Shown here: positions 1 to 8,525 of the stretch, in pieces
How the letters are laid out: every line of letters starts with the position of its first letter
Position numbering within the stretch: the first letter of the stretch is position 1
Assembly (NCBI RefSeq): GCF_026342355.1
Contig: NZ_JAPEMV010000003.1
Coordinates: 744,001 to 808,000 of the forward strand
From: Streptomyces sp. NBC_00249
GTDB taxonomy: Bacteria > Actinomycetota > Actinomycetes > Streptomycetales > Streptomycetaceae
Reading direction: 5' to 3'
DNA: 64,000 nt
Notes under the pieces: model-generated
What the model saw: the letters and a program-made list of their open reading frames with translations, nothing else
Told to the model about the DNA's origin: nothing
The model's database searches: none
Position numbers and translations under genes: made by a program

Positions 1-2
1 CG

Positions 3-641
3 GACAAGTGGCTGGACCTCGTGTTCACCCAGACCCACATCGTCAGCGGCGTGGTCTGGGTCGGCGGCCTGGTCCTGCTCGCCGTCCTCACCGGTGCCCG
101 CGGCCGCCTGAGCGGGGGAGCGGGCGCACTGTGGGCAGACATCTGGAACCGCTTCGCCTTCGTCGCCCTGATCTGTGTCGGCGCGGTGTTCACCTCCGGC
201 CTCTGGATGAGCTGGAAGCACGTCGGCTCCATCAGCCAGCTCTGGACGACGACCTACGGACTCTTCCTGCTCGTCAAGATCCTGCTGGTCCTCGGCATGG
301 TCACGGCAGGCGGTGTCAACCAGTTCTGGCTGATGCCCCGCATCGTCCGGGCCCGCCGCGACGACGCCACGTCCTCGCTCCTGCACCTGACCCTGAGCCA
401 CTTCCCGAAGGTGGTCTGGGCCGAGGTGGCCCTCGGCATCGCCGTCCTGGCCGTCGTCCCCTTCCTCGGCGGCTCGGCCCGTTCCGAGGCGGGCAGCCCC
501 CCGGCCGTGTCGAGCGGCAGCGTCTTCGGCATGGGCGCCGTCCTCGTCCTGGCCCTGGCGGCCTCGCTGTACATCACGGTCAGGACCTCCGACGCGCTGG
601 CGCGGCGCACGGCCGGGGCAGCGACCGCGGCAGCGTCGTGA
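3..641 (+). CDS. CopD-like copper-resistance membrane protein, 5' end outside window
   Basis: The frame is already open at base 3 and ends in TGA at 641, so the true start probably lies upstream; the first internal start is GTG at 21. The visible 212 residues begin with the HIVSGVVWVGGL segment, which fits the H-x(n)-W-V-G-G-L signature of CopD domains, followed by about five hydrophobic segments (roughly residues 10-28, 50-70, 83-103, 145-162, 180-198). CopD proteins sit in the membrane and are linked to copper uptake or resistance. No CopC is visible because the upstream side is cut off. The family assignment is from pattern; the metal role is inferred. Confidence 0.7.
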   Translation, partial: DKWLDLVFTQTHIVSGVVWVGGLVLLAVLTGARGRLSGGAGALWADIWNRFAFVALICVGAVFTSGLWMSWKHVGSISQLWTTTYGLFLLVKILLVLGMVTAGGVNQFWLMPRIVRARRDDATSSLLHLTLSHFPKVVWAEVALGIAVLAVVPFLGGSARSEAGSPPAVSSGSVFGMGAVLVLALAASLYITVRTSDALARRTAGAATAAAS

Positions 642-690
642 CGTCCACCCGAGCGCGGCGGATATCAACCGCCCGTGCTCGCCGCCGGAT

Positions 691-1197
691 CTAGCCGCCG
701 GTCGCGCCGTCGAGCATCTCGCGCAGGATGTCCAGGTGGCCGTTGTGGCGGGCCGTCTCCTCGGTGAGGTGGAGGAGGATCCAGCGCAGGTCGACGTGGA
801 GACCGTCGCGGACGGCTCGCTCGGCCTGGTCGTCCAGGCCGAGCCCGGCGACCAGTTCGCGGTAGCGGGCGCTCTGTTCGGCGTATTCGTCGAGCAGCTG
901 CGCGAGCGGGAAGTCGACGGCGATGCGCATCTCGCGGTCGGGATCCTCCTCCGTCCAGGGGCCCTGGTCCTCCTCGCCGAGGAAGACCACCTGGAACCAG
1001 TAGTACTCGACCCAGCGGAGGTGGTTGATCACTCCGCTCATGGTCATCAGCGGTGAGCCCGGCAACAGGGCCTTGCGGGCGTTCTCCGCGGACACGCCCT
1101 CACACTTGGCGCGGGCGGTGTCACGTGTGTAGTCGAGGAACGTGGCGAGCTGGGTGCGCTCGTCCCACGCGGGAGGTGTGTCGTCGATTCTGGTCAT
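691..1197 (-). CDS. DinB-like (DUF664) family protein
   Basis: A 168-residue protein starting at ATG 1197 with GGGGAGG nine bases upstream. It has the layout of the DinB/DUF664 four-helix bundle: the motif SGVINHLRWVEYYWF near residue 54 and LLHLTEETARHNGHLDILRE near the C-terminus place the histidines expected for a metal site. Members include mycothiol- or bacillithiol-dependent S-transferases, but most Streptomyces DUF664 proteins have no assigned reaction. It converges on the CopD-like gene and is transcribed the same way as the MocR gene upstream, 131 bases away. Family is likely; function unknown. Confidence 0.85.
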   Translation of the reverse strand: MTRIDDTPPAWDERTQLATFLDYTRDTARAKCEGVSAENARKALLPGSPLMTMSGVINHLRWVEYYWFQVVFLGEEDQGPWTEEDPDREMRIAVDFPLAQLLDEYAEQSARYRELVAGLGLDDQAERAVRDGLHVDLRWILLHLTEETARHNGHLDILREMLDGATGG

Positions 1198-1328
1198 CGC
1201 GCGAAGCCTCCCCGATCACCGCGACCGATGTCGAGGCATTTAACGACGGGCCCAGCCGCTCTGCCCCGCGCCGGCGGCCTTCGAACGCAGAGGCCGGTGC
1301 GGGCAGGAACCGCCCGGCCGAAGGGAGT

Positions 1329-2666
1329 TCAGGCGCAGGCGTCCTCGACAACGACCTGGCGCACCGTTCGCAGGGTCGACCGGAGACTGTCCAGGCTGGT
1401 CGAGCCCAGTGCGAGGCGGATCGCCTGCGGTGTGTGGACCGAGGTGGAGAACGGCTCGGCCGTGGCTACCGAGATGTGCCGGCGCGCGAGGGTAGCGGTC
1501 AGGCGATCGGCGCGTGCGTCGTCGGGCAGCGGCAGCCAGGTGAAGTAGGACGAGGGGTGGCTGACGAAGGGGAGACCGGCCAGCTCTCGTCCGGCGAGTG
1601 CTTGGCGGGCCCCGGCGTCGTCCCGCTTCTGCGCTTCCAGGTGATCCACCGTGCCGTCCTCGAGCCATCGGCAGGCGATCGCGGCGGTGAGGGCCGGGGT
1701 GTTCCAGGTGGTCGCCCGGATCGCGCGTTCGACCGACGGCACCGCGGACGGCGGGGCGACGACGAAACCGACCCGGAGACCGGTGGCGACGCTCTTGGAC
1801 AGCCCCGAGACGTAGACGGTGATGTCCGGCGCGGTGGCGGCCAGCGGCGGTGGAGGGTCCTCGACCAAGTAGGCGTAGGAGGCGTCTTCGATGATGAGCG
1901 AACCGTGCTGTCGAGCGATCCTGATCAGGCGGTTCCGGTCCGTTGCCGGCATGACCCAGCCGAGCGGGTTGTGCAAGGTGGGCATGGTGTAGACCGCGCG
2001 CACCGGGCGGGTCGCGCACAGCTTCTCGAGGGCATCGAGATCCGGCCCGTCGGCGGTTGCGGGGACGGGTGCCAGGTCGAGATGGTAGGCATGCGCGAGC
2101 ACCTTGAAGCCCGGGTAGGTGAGTGCGTCGACCGCGACGACGTCGCCGGCGTTGAGCGTGGCCATGACGGTGACGGCCAGGCCGTGCTGCGCACCGTTGA
2201 CGACGAGGATCCGATCCGCGTCAGTGGTGATTCCCCGACGCCGCAGGTGCCGTGCGATCGAGGCTCTGTCCTGGGGACGCCCTGCATGCGGCTGGTAGCG
2301 CAGGAGCGTGTCGAGATCACCAGAGGTGGCCACGTCCCGCAGGGCCTGCCGAAGGAGATCGGCCTGCCCGGGCAGCGACGGATAGTTGAAGTTGAGGTCG
2401 ACCGTGTCCTTGGCGACGACCTGCTGGTCGATGCCGTGACCGGAGGGCACCGCGAGGTCGCGCACGAACGTGCCGCGGCCCTGTTCCCGGCTCACCAGCC
2501 CCATCGCTTCCAGCTCGGCGTACACGCGCGTCGCGGTCACCACGGCGATGCCCTCACGGGCGGCGAGCCCGCGGTGCGTGGGCAGCCGCACGCCCGCGGT
2601 GAGCCGCCCGCTCCGGATGTCGGATGCGAGCGCGTCGACCAGCGTCTTGTACCGCGGGGCTGCCAT
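1329..2666 (-). CDS. MocR-type GntR regulator with aminotransferase domain
   Basis: A 445-residue MocR/PdxR-architecture protein. Residues 1-70 form a GntR winged helix (SDIRSGRLTAGVRLPTHRGL, then VVTATRVYAELEAMGLVSR). The rest is a fold-type I aminotransferase domain with the PLP-lysine region YVSGLSKSVATGLRVGF. MocR proteins bind PLP or amino-acid adducts and usually control the divergent gene, here the DJ-1 family gene at 2755. I chose ATG 2666 because an alternative ATG at 2684 lies inside the palindrome at 2676-2692; neither start has a clear ribosome-binding site, so a leaderless mRNA is possible. Effector unknown. Confidence 0.9.
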   Translation of the reverse strand: MAAPRYKTLVDALASDIRSGRLTAGVRLPTHRGLAAREGIAVVTATRVYAELEAMGLVSREQGRGTFVRDLAVPSGHGIDQQVVAKDTVDLNFNYPSLPGQADLLRQALRDVATSGDLDTLLRYQPHAGRPQDRASIARHLRRRGITTDADRILVVNGAQHGLAVTVMATLNAGDVVAVDALTYPGFKVLAHAYHLDLAPVPATADGPDLDALEKLCATRPVRAVYTMPTLHNPLGWVMPATDRNRLIRIARQHGSLIIEDASYAYLVEDPPPPLAATAPDITVYVSGLSKSVATGLRVGFVVAPPSAVPSVERAIRATTWNTPALTAAIACRWLEDGTVDHLEAQKRDDAGARQALAGRELAGLPFVSHPSSYFTWLPLPDDARADRLTATLARRHISVATAEPFSTSVHTPQAIRLALGSTSLDSLRSTLRTVRQVVVEDACA

Positions 2667-2675
2667 GCACCGGAT

Positions 2676-2692
2676 TGTATGCATGACAATTC
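2676..2692. promoter_or_regulatory. Palindromic operator candidate between MocR and DJ-1 genes
   Basis: The arms ATTGT and ACAAT flank an ATGCAT core, giving ATTGTATGCATGACAAT. It is AT-rich in a GC-rich background, lies just upstream of the MocR start and directly abuts the -35 box of the divergent gene. GntR-family operators are often short palindromes of this T-G-T/A-C-A kind. MocR binding is an inference from position. Confidence 0.5.
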
Positions 2693-2693
2693 T

Positions 2694-2723
2694 TTGACTG
2701 TCCTGTTCGGGGGTCCTTACCGT
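2694..2723 (+). promoter_or_regulatory. HrdB-like promoter of the DJ-1 gene
   Basis: TTGACT at 2694-2699 and TACCGT at 2718-2723 are separated by 18 bases. The -10 box is followed 31 bases later by the GTG start at 2755. The -35 box begins two bases after the palindrome, a layout suited to direct control by the divergent MocR protein. Confidence 0.5.
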
Positions 2724-2754
2724 CAGTACCCACCCCGCCGGAAGGACCGCCACC

Positions 2755-3384
2755 GTGCACATCGCCATCCTCACCTTCGAGGGCTACAACGAGCTCGACT
2801 CCCTGATCGCGCTCGGTGTGCTCAACCGCATCAAGACCGACGACTGGCGCGTCACCATCGCCACCCCCACTCCCAAGGTGACGTCGATGAACGGGGTGGT
2901 CATCGAGCAGATGTCCACCCTTGAGGACGCGTGCGCCGCCGACGCCGTCATCGTCGGCAGTGGCATCGCGACCCGCGAGGTCGTCGAAGACCCGGCGATC
3001 ATGGACACCCTTCGCCGCCTGGACCCCTCGCGCCAGCTCATCGCGGCGCAGTGCTCCGGCGCGCTCGTACTGGCGAGGCTCGGGCTGCTGAACGACGTCC
3101 CCGCCTGCACCGACCTGATCACCAAGCCCTGGGTCGTCGCCGCCGGCGTCGAGGTGCTGAACCAGCCCTTCTACGCCAAGGACAACATCGCCACCGCCGG
3201 TGGCTGCCTGGCTTCGCACTACCTCGCCGCCTGGATCATCGCCCGCCTCCAGGGCAACGACGCTGCCGAAGACGCGCTGCACTATGTCGCCCCGGTCGGC
3301 GAGAAGGAGGAATACATCGAGCGCGCCTGGCGCAACATCACCCCCTACCTGCCCGCTCCCGCTCCCGCACCAGCCCTCGCCTGA
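2755..3384 (+). CDS. DJ-1/PfpI family protein
   Basis: A 209-residue protein starting at GTG with GGAAGG upstream. It has the class I glutamine-amidotransferase-like fold signature: a flavodoxin-like N-terminus (MHIAILTFEGYNELD) and the nucleophile elbow AAQCSGA with the conserved cysteine at residue 100. The family includes isocyanide hydratases, glyoxalase-like enzymes and stress proteins, so substrate cannot be read from the sequence. It stands alone on the plus strand opposite the MocR gene, which probably controls it. The tail ends in an Ala-Pro run, which is unusual but short. Confidence 0.9.
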   Translation: MHIAILTFEGYNELDSLIALGVLNRIKTDDWRVTIATPTPKVTSMNGVVIEQMSTLEDACAADAVIVGSGIATREVVEDPAIMDTLRRLDPSRQLIAAQCSGALVLARLGLLNDVPACTDLITKPWVVAAGVEVLNQPFYAKDNIATAGGCLASHYLAAWIIARLQGNDAAEDALHYVAPVGEKEEYIERAWRNITPYLPAPAPAPALA

Positions 3385-3449
3385 ACAACCGGACCTTCTG
3401 CCGCCGTTGCCCATTGCGGCCGCTGTCATCGGCGTGTAGATCCTCCGGA

Positions 3450-3469
3450 CTGCCGCCAGAAGGCGGCAG
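3450..3469. terminator. Hairpin between convergent genes
   Basis: CTGCCGCC at 3450-3457 pairs perfectly with GGCGGCAG at 3462-3469 around an AGAA tetraloop. It lies between the DJ-1 gene and the convergent hydrolase gene and could stop transcription from both sides, although no T-tract follows, as is common in Streptomyces. Confidence 0.6.
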
Positions 3470-3529
3470 CGGGAGAGCGGCAGGGCGGTCACGTCGCTCA
3501 GCGCGACCGCCCCACTCGTGATCCCGAGG

Positions 3530-4393
3530 TCAGCTTCCGGGAGCGTGGGACCCGGAGTTGACGTCGCCGACCAGCCAGGTGAGCATCGCGGGGGTGGCGT
3601 CGAAGTGGCCGCCGTGTCCGGCATCGGCCTGCCTGATCATCGTCGCGGTCGGCATGCGTGAGGCGAGCCACTCGCCGTGCGCAGGGGGCACCAGGGTGTC
3701 GAGGCCGCCGTGCCAGATCCGCGCCGGGACGGTGATGTCCGCCGGGTCGAACCCCCACGCCGTGCCGAAGAGCGCGGTGACGTCGTCCACCCAGCCGTCC
3801 AGCCCCGGCCGGACCGCTTCGGCGAAGGCCGGGCCGATCATCGCGCTGATCTCCGGCCGGGAGAGGACCGCCTGTTCAATGTCCGGGAGGGGCGGGAAAT
3901 CGGCGGTTCCGATGTTCGCGAGGTGTTCCGTGACGGCCTCCCTCCCGGTCAACGCCACAGCGGCGCTGTGGCGGTTTCCCTCGCTCATGCCGGCGGTCCA
4001 GTCCAGCCCGGCCGCGTCACGCGGCGCCAGGCTCGCCAGCGCACCCAGCCGTGTCACCCGCTCGGGATACCGGGCAGCGAAAGCCAGGGCGTGCGGGCCG
4101 CCCCCGGACACCCCGAACACCGCGAAGCGGTGCAGGCCGAGTGCCGTGGTGATGGCGGCCACGTCGTCGGCGGCATCGACGACCCGGCGCCCCGGCCTGG
4201 GCGTGGAGCCCCCGAACCCGGGCCGGTCGTAGGTGATCAGCCGGACGCCGAGCTCGTGGAACAGGGAATCGTCCGGGTATCGGGCCAGTCGGCTCATCGG
4301 GCTGCCGTGCAGGTAGACGACCGGTGTCCCGGTGGGGTCGCCCCATTCCTCCACAGCCAGCGTCCGACGGTCGGTAGTGATCAACTCGCGCAT
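3530..4393 (-). CDS. Alpha/beta hydrolase
   Basis: A 287-residue alpha/beta-hydrolase-fold enzyme. The oxyanion segment YLHGSPMSR is near residue 27, the nucleophile elbow is GVSGGG with Ser96, the acid is in GGLDTLVPP and the histidine is in DAGHGGHFD, so a complete triad is visible. There is no signal peptide, so it is cytoplasmic. The sequence resembles proline iminopeptidase/haloperoxidase-like hydrolases, but the substrate is unknown. Start ATG 4393 was chosen because conserved sequence begins there. It ends just after the hairpin at 3450-3469 and lies downstream of the XRE regulator on the same strand, with a 134-base gap. Confidence 0.9.
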   Translation of the reverse strand: MRELITTDRRTLAVEEWGDPTGTPVVYLHGSPMSRLARYPDDSLFHELGVRLITYDRPGFGGSTPRPGRRVVDAADDVAAITTALGLHRFAVFGVSGGGPHALAFAARYPERVTRLGALASLAPRDAAGLDWTAGMSEGNRHSAAVALTGREAVTEHLANIGTADFPPLPDIEQAVLSRPEISAMIGPAFAEAVRPGLDGWVDDVTALFGTAWGFDPADITVPARIWHGGLDTLVPPAHGEWLASRMPTATMIRQADAGHGGHFDATPAMLTWLVGDVNSGSHAPGS

Positions 4394-4527
4394 GGCGGCA
4401 AAGCTAGCCTCGGCACTGATCGACGGCCAAAGCTTTTCATCCACAGCGCAACATCGCCGTACCGAGCGGGCGGTGGGCCGGCCTCCCCCTGGATGACGTC
4501 GCCTGAGGCCACGCCGGCGGAGGGGCC

Positions 4528-5445
4528 TCAGGCAGGCAGACCCGTCCGCGCTCCCTGCCGCAGCATCTGCGCCGCGCCGACCCTCCGGTACCGCTCCACC
4601 TGCTCCCCGAGCAGCCGCTGCGTCCTCGCGTCCTCCGGCGTATAGATCCACATCTTCACGTCCGGCGATGACGCGACCGCGAATGCCGTCGTGGTCACCT
4701 CGAGCAGCTCCCCGTCCACCGTCCAGAACGACTTCCGCCGCGTGTCCGGGGCGGCCACCTCGTGCCTCGCCCACATCTCCGCGAACTGCGGGCTCGTCCG
4801 CGACAGCTTCCGGATGAACTCGGTCCAGTGCGGATCCCCCAGCCGCCGCCCCGACGCCGACCGCAACTGAGCCACCATGAAGGACGTCTCCCGCTCCCAC
4901 TCCACCAGTGGCTGCAGATGCCGCCCGACCGTGAACAGATGCCACATGATGTTGCGCTCCGCCTCCGGCAACAGCACGAGGGCCGGATCGAGCGCCGCGT
5001 ACGCGTCGTTGAAGGCGAGCAGGTCGTACCGCGCGCTCACGATGCTCGCCGGCAGCGGGGTCAGCGCATCCAGGATCGTCTGGTTCTCCGGCGGCTGCGG
5101 ATCCCGCCCCGGCGCGGCCAACGGCACGCTGGGCACGTCCGCGAGCCGGTACAGGTGGTCCCGTTCCGTCCGGTCGAGCTTCAGCGTCCGCGCGATCGCG
5201 TCCAGAACCTGCACGCTCGGGTTGATGCGCCGCCCCTGCTCCAGCCACGTGTACCAGGCGACGCCGATCCCGGAGAGCTGCGCGACCTCCTCGCGCCGCA
5301 GCCCCGGCGTACGCCGCCGCGTGCCGTGCGAGATGCCCACGTCCTGCGGGGTGATCCGTTCACGCCGGAGTCTGAGGAACGCCCCCAGTTCGGAGCGTCT
5401 GTGTGCCTGGTCGCCCGCGGCGGCCGGGTGTTCGTCGTGCGTCAC
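4528..5445 (-). CDS. XRE-family regulator with MmyB-like ligand domain
   Basis: A 305-residue regulator. Residues 10-90 hold the Cro/C1-type helix-turn-helix in the form typical of this actinobacterial group (ELGAFLRLRRERITPQDVG, RTPGLRREEVAQLSG, YTWLEQGR). Residues 110-280 match the MmyB-like PAS-related domain (DLLAFNDAYAALDP, NIMWHLF). The family typically represses an adjacent oxidoreductase or transporter gene; here the divergent neighbour is the MFS exporter at 5549. GTG 5445 is chosen because family members begin a short distance before the HTH. The shared upstream region has repeated GGTACC palindromes. Confidence 0.9.
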   Translation of the reverse strand: MTHDEHPAAAGDQAHRRSELGAFLRLRRERITPQDVGISHGTRRRTPGLRREEVAQLSGIGVAWYTWLEQGRRINPSVQVLDAIARTLKLDRTERDHLYRLADVPSVPLAAPGRDPQPPENQTILDALTPLPASIVSARYDLLAFNDAYAALDPALVLLPEAERNIMWHLFTVGRHLQPLVEWERETSFMVAQLRSASGRRLGDPHWTEFIRKLSRTSPQFAEMWARHEVAAPDTRRKSFWTVDGELLEVTTTAFAVASSPDVKMWIYTPEDARTQRLLGEQVERYRRVGAAQMLRQGARTGLPA

Positions 5446-5481
5446 CGTCCCAGTGTGCGGGACGCCTTCACGCCGTAGCCG

Positions 5482-5534
5482 GGTACCCCCGGTACCGGGA
5501 TAACCGGATGTCTGGTACCCGTTTCTCACCACCA
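5482..5534. promoter_or_regulatory. Repeated GGTACC operator cluster
   Basis: Three GGTACC palindromes occur at 5482-5487, 5491-5496 and 5514-5519 in the 103-base divergent region between the XRE regulator and the MFS exporter. The third is part of a wider inverted repeat with CTGGT on the left and ACCAG on the right near 5512-5534. The spacing of about 9 and 23 bases between centres suggests cooperative dimer binding. Assignment to the XRE protein is inferred from position. Confidence 0.5.
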
Positions 5535-5548
5535 GGATCATCGCCGTC

Positions 5549-7018
5549 ATGAACGAGACGACACAGAACCGGGCTGCCATGGCCATGGCGGAACCCGGAG
5601 CGAACCCGCCGCCGGCTCCGGACACGGCAGCACACCACCGTCACGACAACCGCATGCTGGCCGTCATGCTGGGCGCCGTCTTCATGGCCCTGCTCGACTC
5701 GACCATCGTCAACATCGCGGCCCCGACCATCGGCGCCGACCTCGACACGACCGGCTCGGCGCTCCAACTGGTCGTCTCCGGCTACACCGTCGCGTACGCC
5801 ACCCTGCTGGTCACCGGTGCCCGCCTCGGCGCCCGCAACGGCTTCCGCTCCATGTTCCTGTTCGGGCTCATCACGTTCACCGCGGCCTCGCTCGCCTGCG
5901 GTCTCGCTCCCGACTCCGCCGTCCTGATCGGCGCCCGCCTGGTGCAAGGCATCGGCGCGGCCATGACGATGCCTCAGGTCTACAGCTTGATCCAGCTCCG
6001 GTTCGAAGGCGCGGCCCGCGCCCGGGCGTTGAGCCTGTACGCGGCGACCATCGGCCTCGGCGTGGTCGTCGGCCAGGTCGCCGGCGGGCTGCTGGTCAGC
6101 GCCGACCTCTTCGGCAGCGGCTGGCGCCCGGTGTTCCTGATCAACGTGCCGATCGGCCTCGTACTCGTCATCGCCGGACTGCGTCTGCTGCCGCACGGCA
6201 AGCCGGCCGGCTCCAAGGGCTTGGACCTCCCGGGCCTGATCACCTTGACCGTGGCCCTGCTTCTGCTGGTCGTCCCGCTGGTGATGGGCCACGAGCAGCG
6301 GTGGCCCCTGTGGATGCAGATCTCCCTCGTCGCGTCCGTCCCCGTGCTCGTGGGCTTCGCCCTCGTCGAGCGGGCGGTCGCACGTCGGGGCGGTGCGCCC
6401 CTGGTGCCGGGCAGGGTGCTGAAGACGCCCGGGCTGGTCCCCGCCGCGACCGCGATGTTCTTCGCGATGGCCGGGTACGCCGGTTTCCTGTTCTCCTTCT
6501 CCCAGCACATGCAGTCCGGGCTCGGCGAGTCGGCGACCCGCACCGGCCTCGTCTTCGCACCGCTCGCCCTCGGCGTGGCGACCGGCAGCCTCACCTGGCA
6601 GAAGGTGCCGGAACGGCTCCACCGGCCGCTGATCGCCACAGGGTGCGCGGTCGCGGCGCTCGGATACGCCGGCATCGGCTTCGACATGCGCTCGAACGGG
6701 CACGGTGGATTCGCCCTGCCGCTGCTCCAACTGGTCGTCGGCATCGGCATGGGGTACGTCACCAGCCCGCTGCTGACCGTCTCGCTCGCCAAGGTCAAGC
6801 CGGCCGACGTGGCGGACGCCAGTGGCGTGATGACCACCTCGGCCCAGATCGCGCAGGCGCTCGGCATCGCGGCGTACGGCAGCGTGTATCTGAGCGCCGC
6901 CGGCAACCACACCCCGAACGCTTCGGGACACGCCATCGCCGTGACCGCGATGCTCGTCGCGGTCACGGCGCTGGCCGGCGGTCTCGTCTCGCTGAAGCTG
7001 CCGGGAGAGCAGCGGTAG
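5549..7018 (+). CDS. DHA2-type MFS drug exporter
   Basis: A 489-residue major facilitator protein of the EmrB/QacA class with about 14 predicted membrane segments starting near residue 37. The signature LLDSTIVNIAAPTIG follows the first segment and GARLVQGIGAAMTMPQ marks motif C territory in helix 5. These proton-coupled exporters expel cationic or amphipathic drugs. The start ATG has AGGATC upstream. The divergent XRE gene and the operator cluster between them make a typical ligand-induced efflux pair. Substrate is not predictable. Confidence 0.92.
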   Translation: MNETTQNRAAMAMAEPGANPPPAPDTAAHHRHDNRMLAVMLGAVFMALLDSTIVNIAAPTIGADLDTTGSALQLVVSGYTVAYATLLVTGARLGARNGFRSMFLFGLITFTAASLACGLAPDSAVLIGARLVQGIGAAMTMPQVYSLIQLRFEGAARARALSLYAATIGLGVVVGQVAGGLLVSADLFGSGWRPVFLINVPIGLVLVIAGLRLLPHGKPAGSKGLDLPGLITLTVALLLLVVPLVMGHEQRWPLWMQISLVASVPVLVGFALVERAVARRGGAPLVPGRVLKTPGLVPAATAMFFAMAGYAGFLFSFSQHMQSGLGESATRTGLVFAPLALGVATGSLTWQKVPERLHRPLIATGCAVAALGYAGIGFDMRSNGHGGFALPLLQLVVGIGMGYVTSPLLTVSLAKVKPADVADASGVMTTSAQIAQALGIAAYGSVYLSAAGNHTPNASGHAIAVTAMLVAVTALAGGLVSLKLPGEQR

Positions 7019-7035
7019 CCGCTCTCGACGGACCT

Positions 7036-8400
7036 CTACTTCCGGTCGGTGAGGTCCGGGTGGGCCGGGCCCGCCGCGGCCGGCGGTACCGGTGTGCCGG
7101 TGCAGCCGAGGTGGCCGGCGGTCACGGGGGCGCCGTCGGCGCGGTTCCGGTCGTAGCTGACGGTCTTGACCAGGACGGGTCGGGTGCCGACGGTGACGTC
7201 GAAGAACGCGTCGGTCTTCGGGACGGCACGCAGACGGGCGCCGGGCAGGGCGACCGCGAGCGTGGCGGCGTCCTCGTCACGGCCGGCCGGGTAGGTGATG
7301 ACCGGGGGGCCGGCAGGACGTACCGCGGGTGCGGACGCCGACCTGTCGGTGACGACGAACTGGTCTCTCCGCAGGGCCGTCGCGACGGCCGCGTCGTCCA
7401 CGCGGACCGCGATCCCGGCCGGGTTGGTAGTGGCCGGGGCCTCCGGGGCGGGCTGAATGCGGGCGTCGCCGGTGATCGGGCGGTCGGCACCCAGGGCGTC
7501 CCACAGTGCGTGCGCGCGGGCCTCGTGCCAGAGCAGGGTGGAGCCCACGCCGGGGACGCGATGGTCGAAGTCCTGGATCGGGACGGTCGCGAACTCCGTC
7601 CGGTCCGCCCGCAGGCGGCCGAGTGCCCAGCCGATGCGGACCAGGTCGCGCAGGTCCGTACGGTCGTCGGAGCGGACGGACTTCAACAGCGCGCGGGCGG
7701 TGCGCGCCGTGCTCGCGGGGTCGGCGAGGGCCTTCTCGGTGGTGAGTCTGGCCAGCAGGCCGGCGACCGTGCGCTGCTGGCGGCGGACGCGGCCGAGGTC
7801 CCCGGGCCGGTTGCTGACGTGCCGGGCCCGGACGTAGCGCAGCGTCGTGTTCCCGTCGGTGCGGTGGGTGCCCGCCGTGATGTCGAGTCCGGAGTTCTCG
7901 TCCGTGAGGGGCTTGTCGGTGCACACGGTCGCGCCACCGAGGTTGTCGACGGCCTGTTCGAAGCCGGTGAAGCCGGTTTCCAGGAAGTGGTCGATGTGCA
8001 GGCCGGTGGCCTTCTCGACGGTGCGTACGGTCAGCGGGCCCCCGCCGGCCGCGTACGCACCGTTGATCTTGCCGCGGCGGGCCGGGCCCGTGGCACCGGC
8101 GGCGGTGGCGTATTCGACGTAGGAGTCGCGCGGGATGGAGACGACACTCGCGCGCCGTTCGTCCTCGGACAAGTGGACGAGCATCATCACGTCGGTGCAG
8201 TTGCACCCCTTGCCGCCCACGTGCAGCCGTCGTTTCTCGGCGGCGGAGAGGCCGGCGCGGCTGTCGATGCCGACGACGAGGATGTTCGTACCCCGGCCCT
8301 TGCCGGGCGCTCCGTTCTCGGCCGAGACGGCTTGCGAGCCGAGGTGGGAGCCGGAGGCGAGGGTGGCGAGCAGGGCGAGAGCAACCGTGAGACGACGCAA
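7036..8400 (-). CDS. LytR-CpsA-Psr (LCP) family cell-wall ligase
   Basis: A 454-residue exported LCP protein. The N-terminus is a short arginine-led signal or anchor segment (residues 1-27). The LCP core then shows NILVVGIDSR, TDVMMLVHLS, VSIPRDSYV, KINGAYAAGG, THIDHF-like IDHFLETGF and RYVRARH with RVRRQQ, which carry the arginines that bind the prenyl pyrophosphate. These enzymes attach anionic glycopolymers to peptidoglycan outside the membrane. A C-terminal region of about 100 residues may be a LytR_C-type extension. The start is TTG, since TGA lies three codons upstream; GAGGA sits nine bases before it. Confidence 0.9.
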   Translation of the reverse strand: MRRLTVALALLATLASGSHLGSQAVSAENGAPGKGRGTNILVVGIDSRAGLSAAEKRRLHVGGKGCNCTDVMMLVHLSEDERRASVVSIPRDSYVEYATAAGATGPARRGKINGAYAAGGGPLTVRTVEKATGLHIDHFLETGFTGFEQAVDNLGGATVCTDKPLTDENSGLDITAGTHRTDGNTTLRYVRARHVSNRPGDLGRVRRQQRTVAGLLARLTTEKALADPASTARTARALLKSVRSDDRTDLRDLVRIGWALGRLRADRTEFATVPIQDFDHRVPGVGSTLLWHEARAHALWDALGADRPITGDARIQPAPEAPATTNPAGIAVRVDDAAVATALRRDQFVVTDRSASAPAVRPAGPPVITYPAGRDEDAATLAVALPGARLRAVPKTDAFFDVTVGTRPVLVKTVSYDRNRADGAPVTAGHLGCTGTPVPPAAAGPAHPDLTDRK

Positions 8401-8525
8401 CGCACATCATCCTCGAGCTAGACAAACCGGGACGAAGTGCGACGGTAGCGTGTCGGTGCGCGCACCACGGGGCTACGCGCCGGAAGCGGCCTCTCATGGC
8501 GGTAGTGGGCGGCGGCGGGGGCTGG

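Noticed and set aside
1053..2924. Long plus-strand frame of over 600 codons opposite the MocR gene
   Set aside because: Composition is Arg/Gly/Asp-rich with no domain; it is the antisense shadow typical of GC-rich DNA, and the MocR gene on the other strand has clear motifs.
6301..8421. Long plus-strand frame over the MFS and LCP genes
   Set aside because: It spans two real genes in different frames and strands, and gives repetitive Gly/Arg sequence without motifs.
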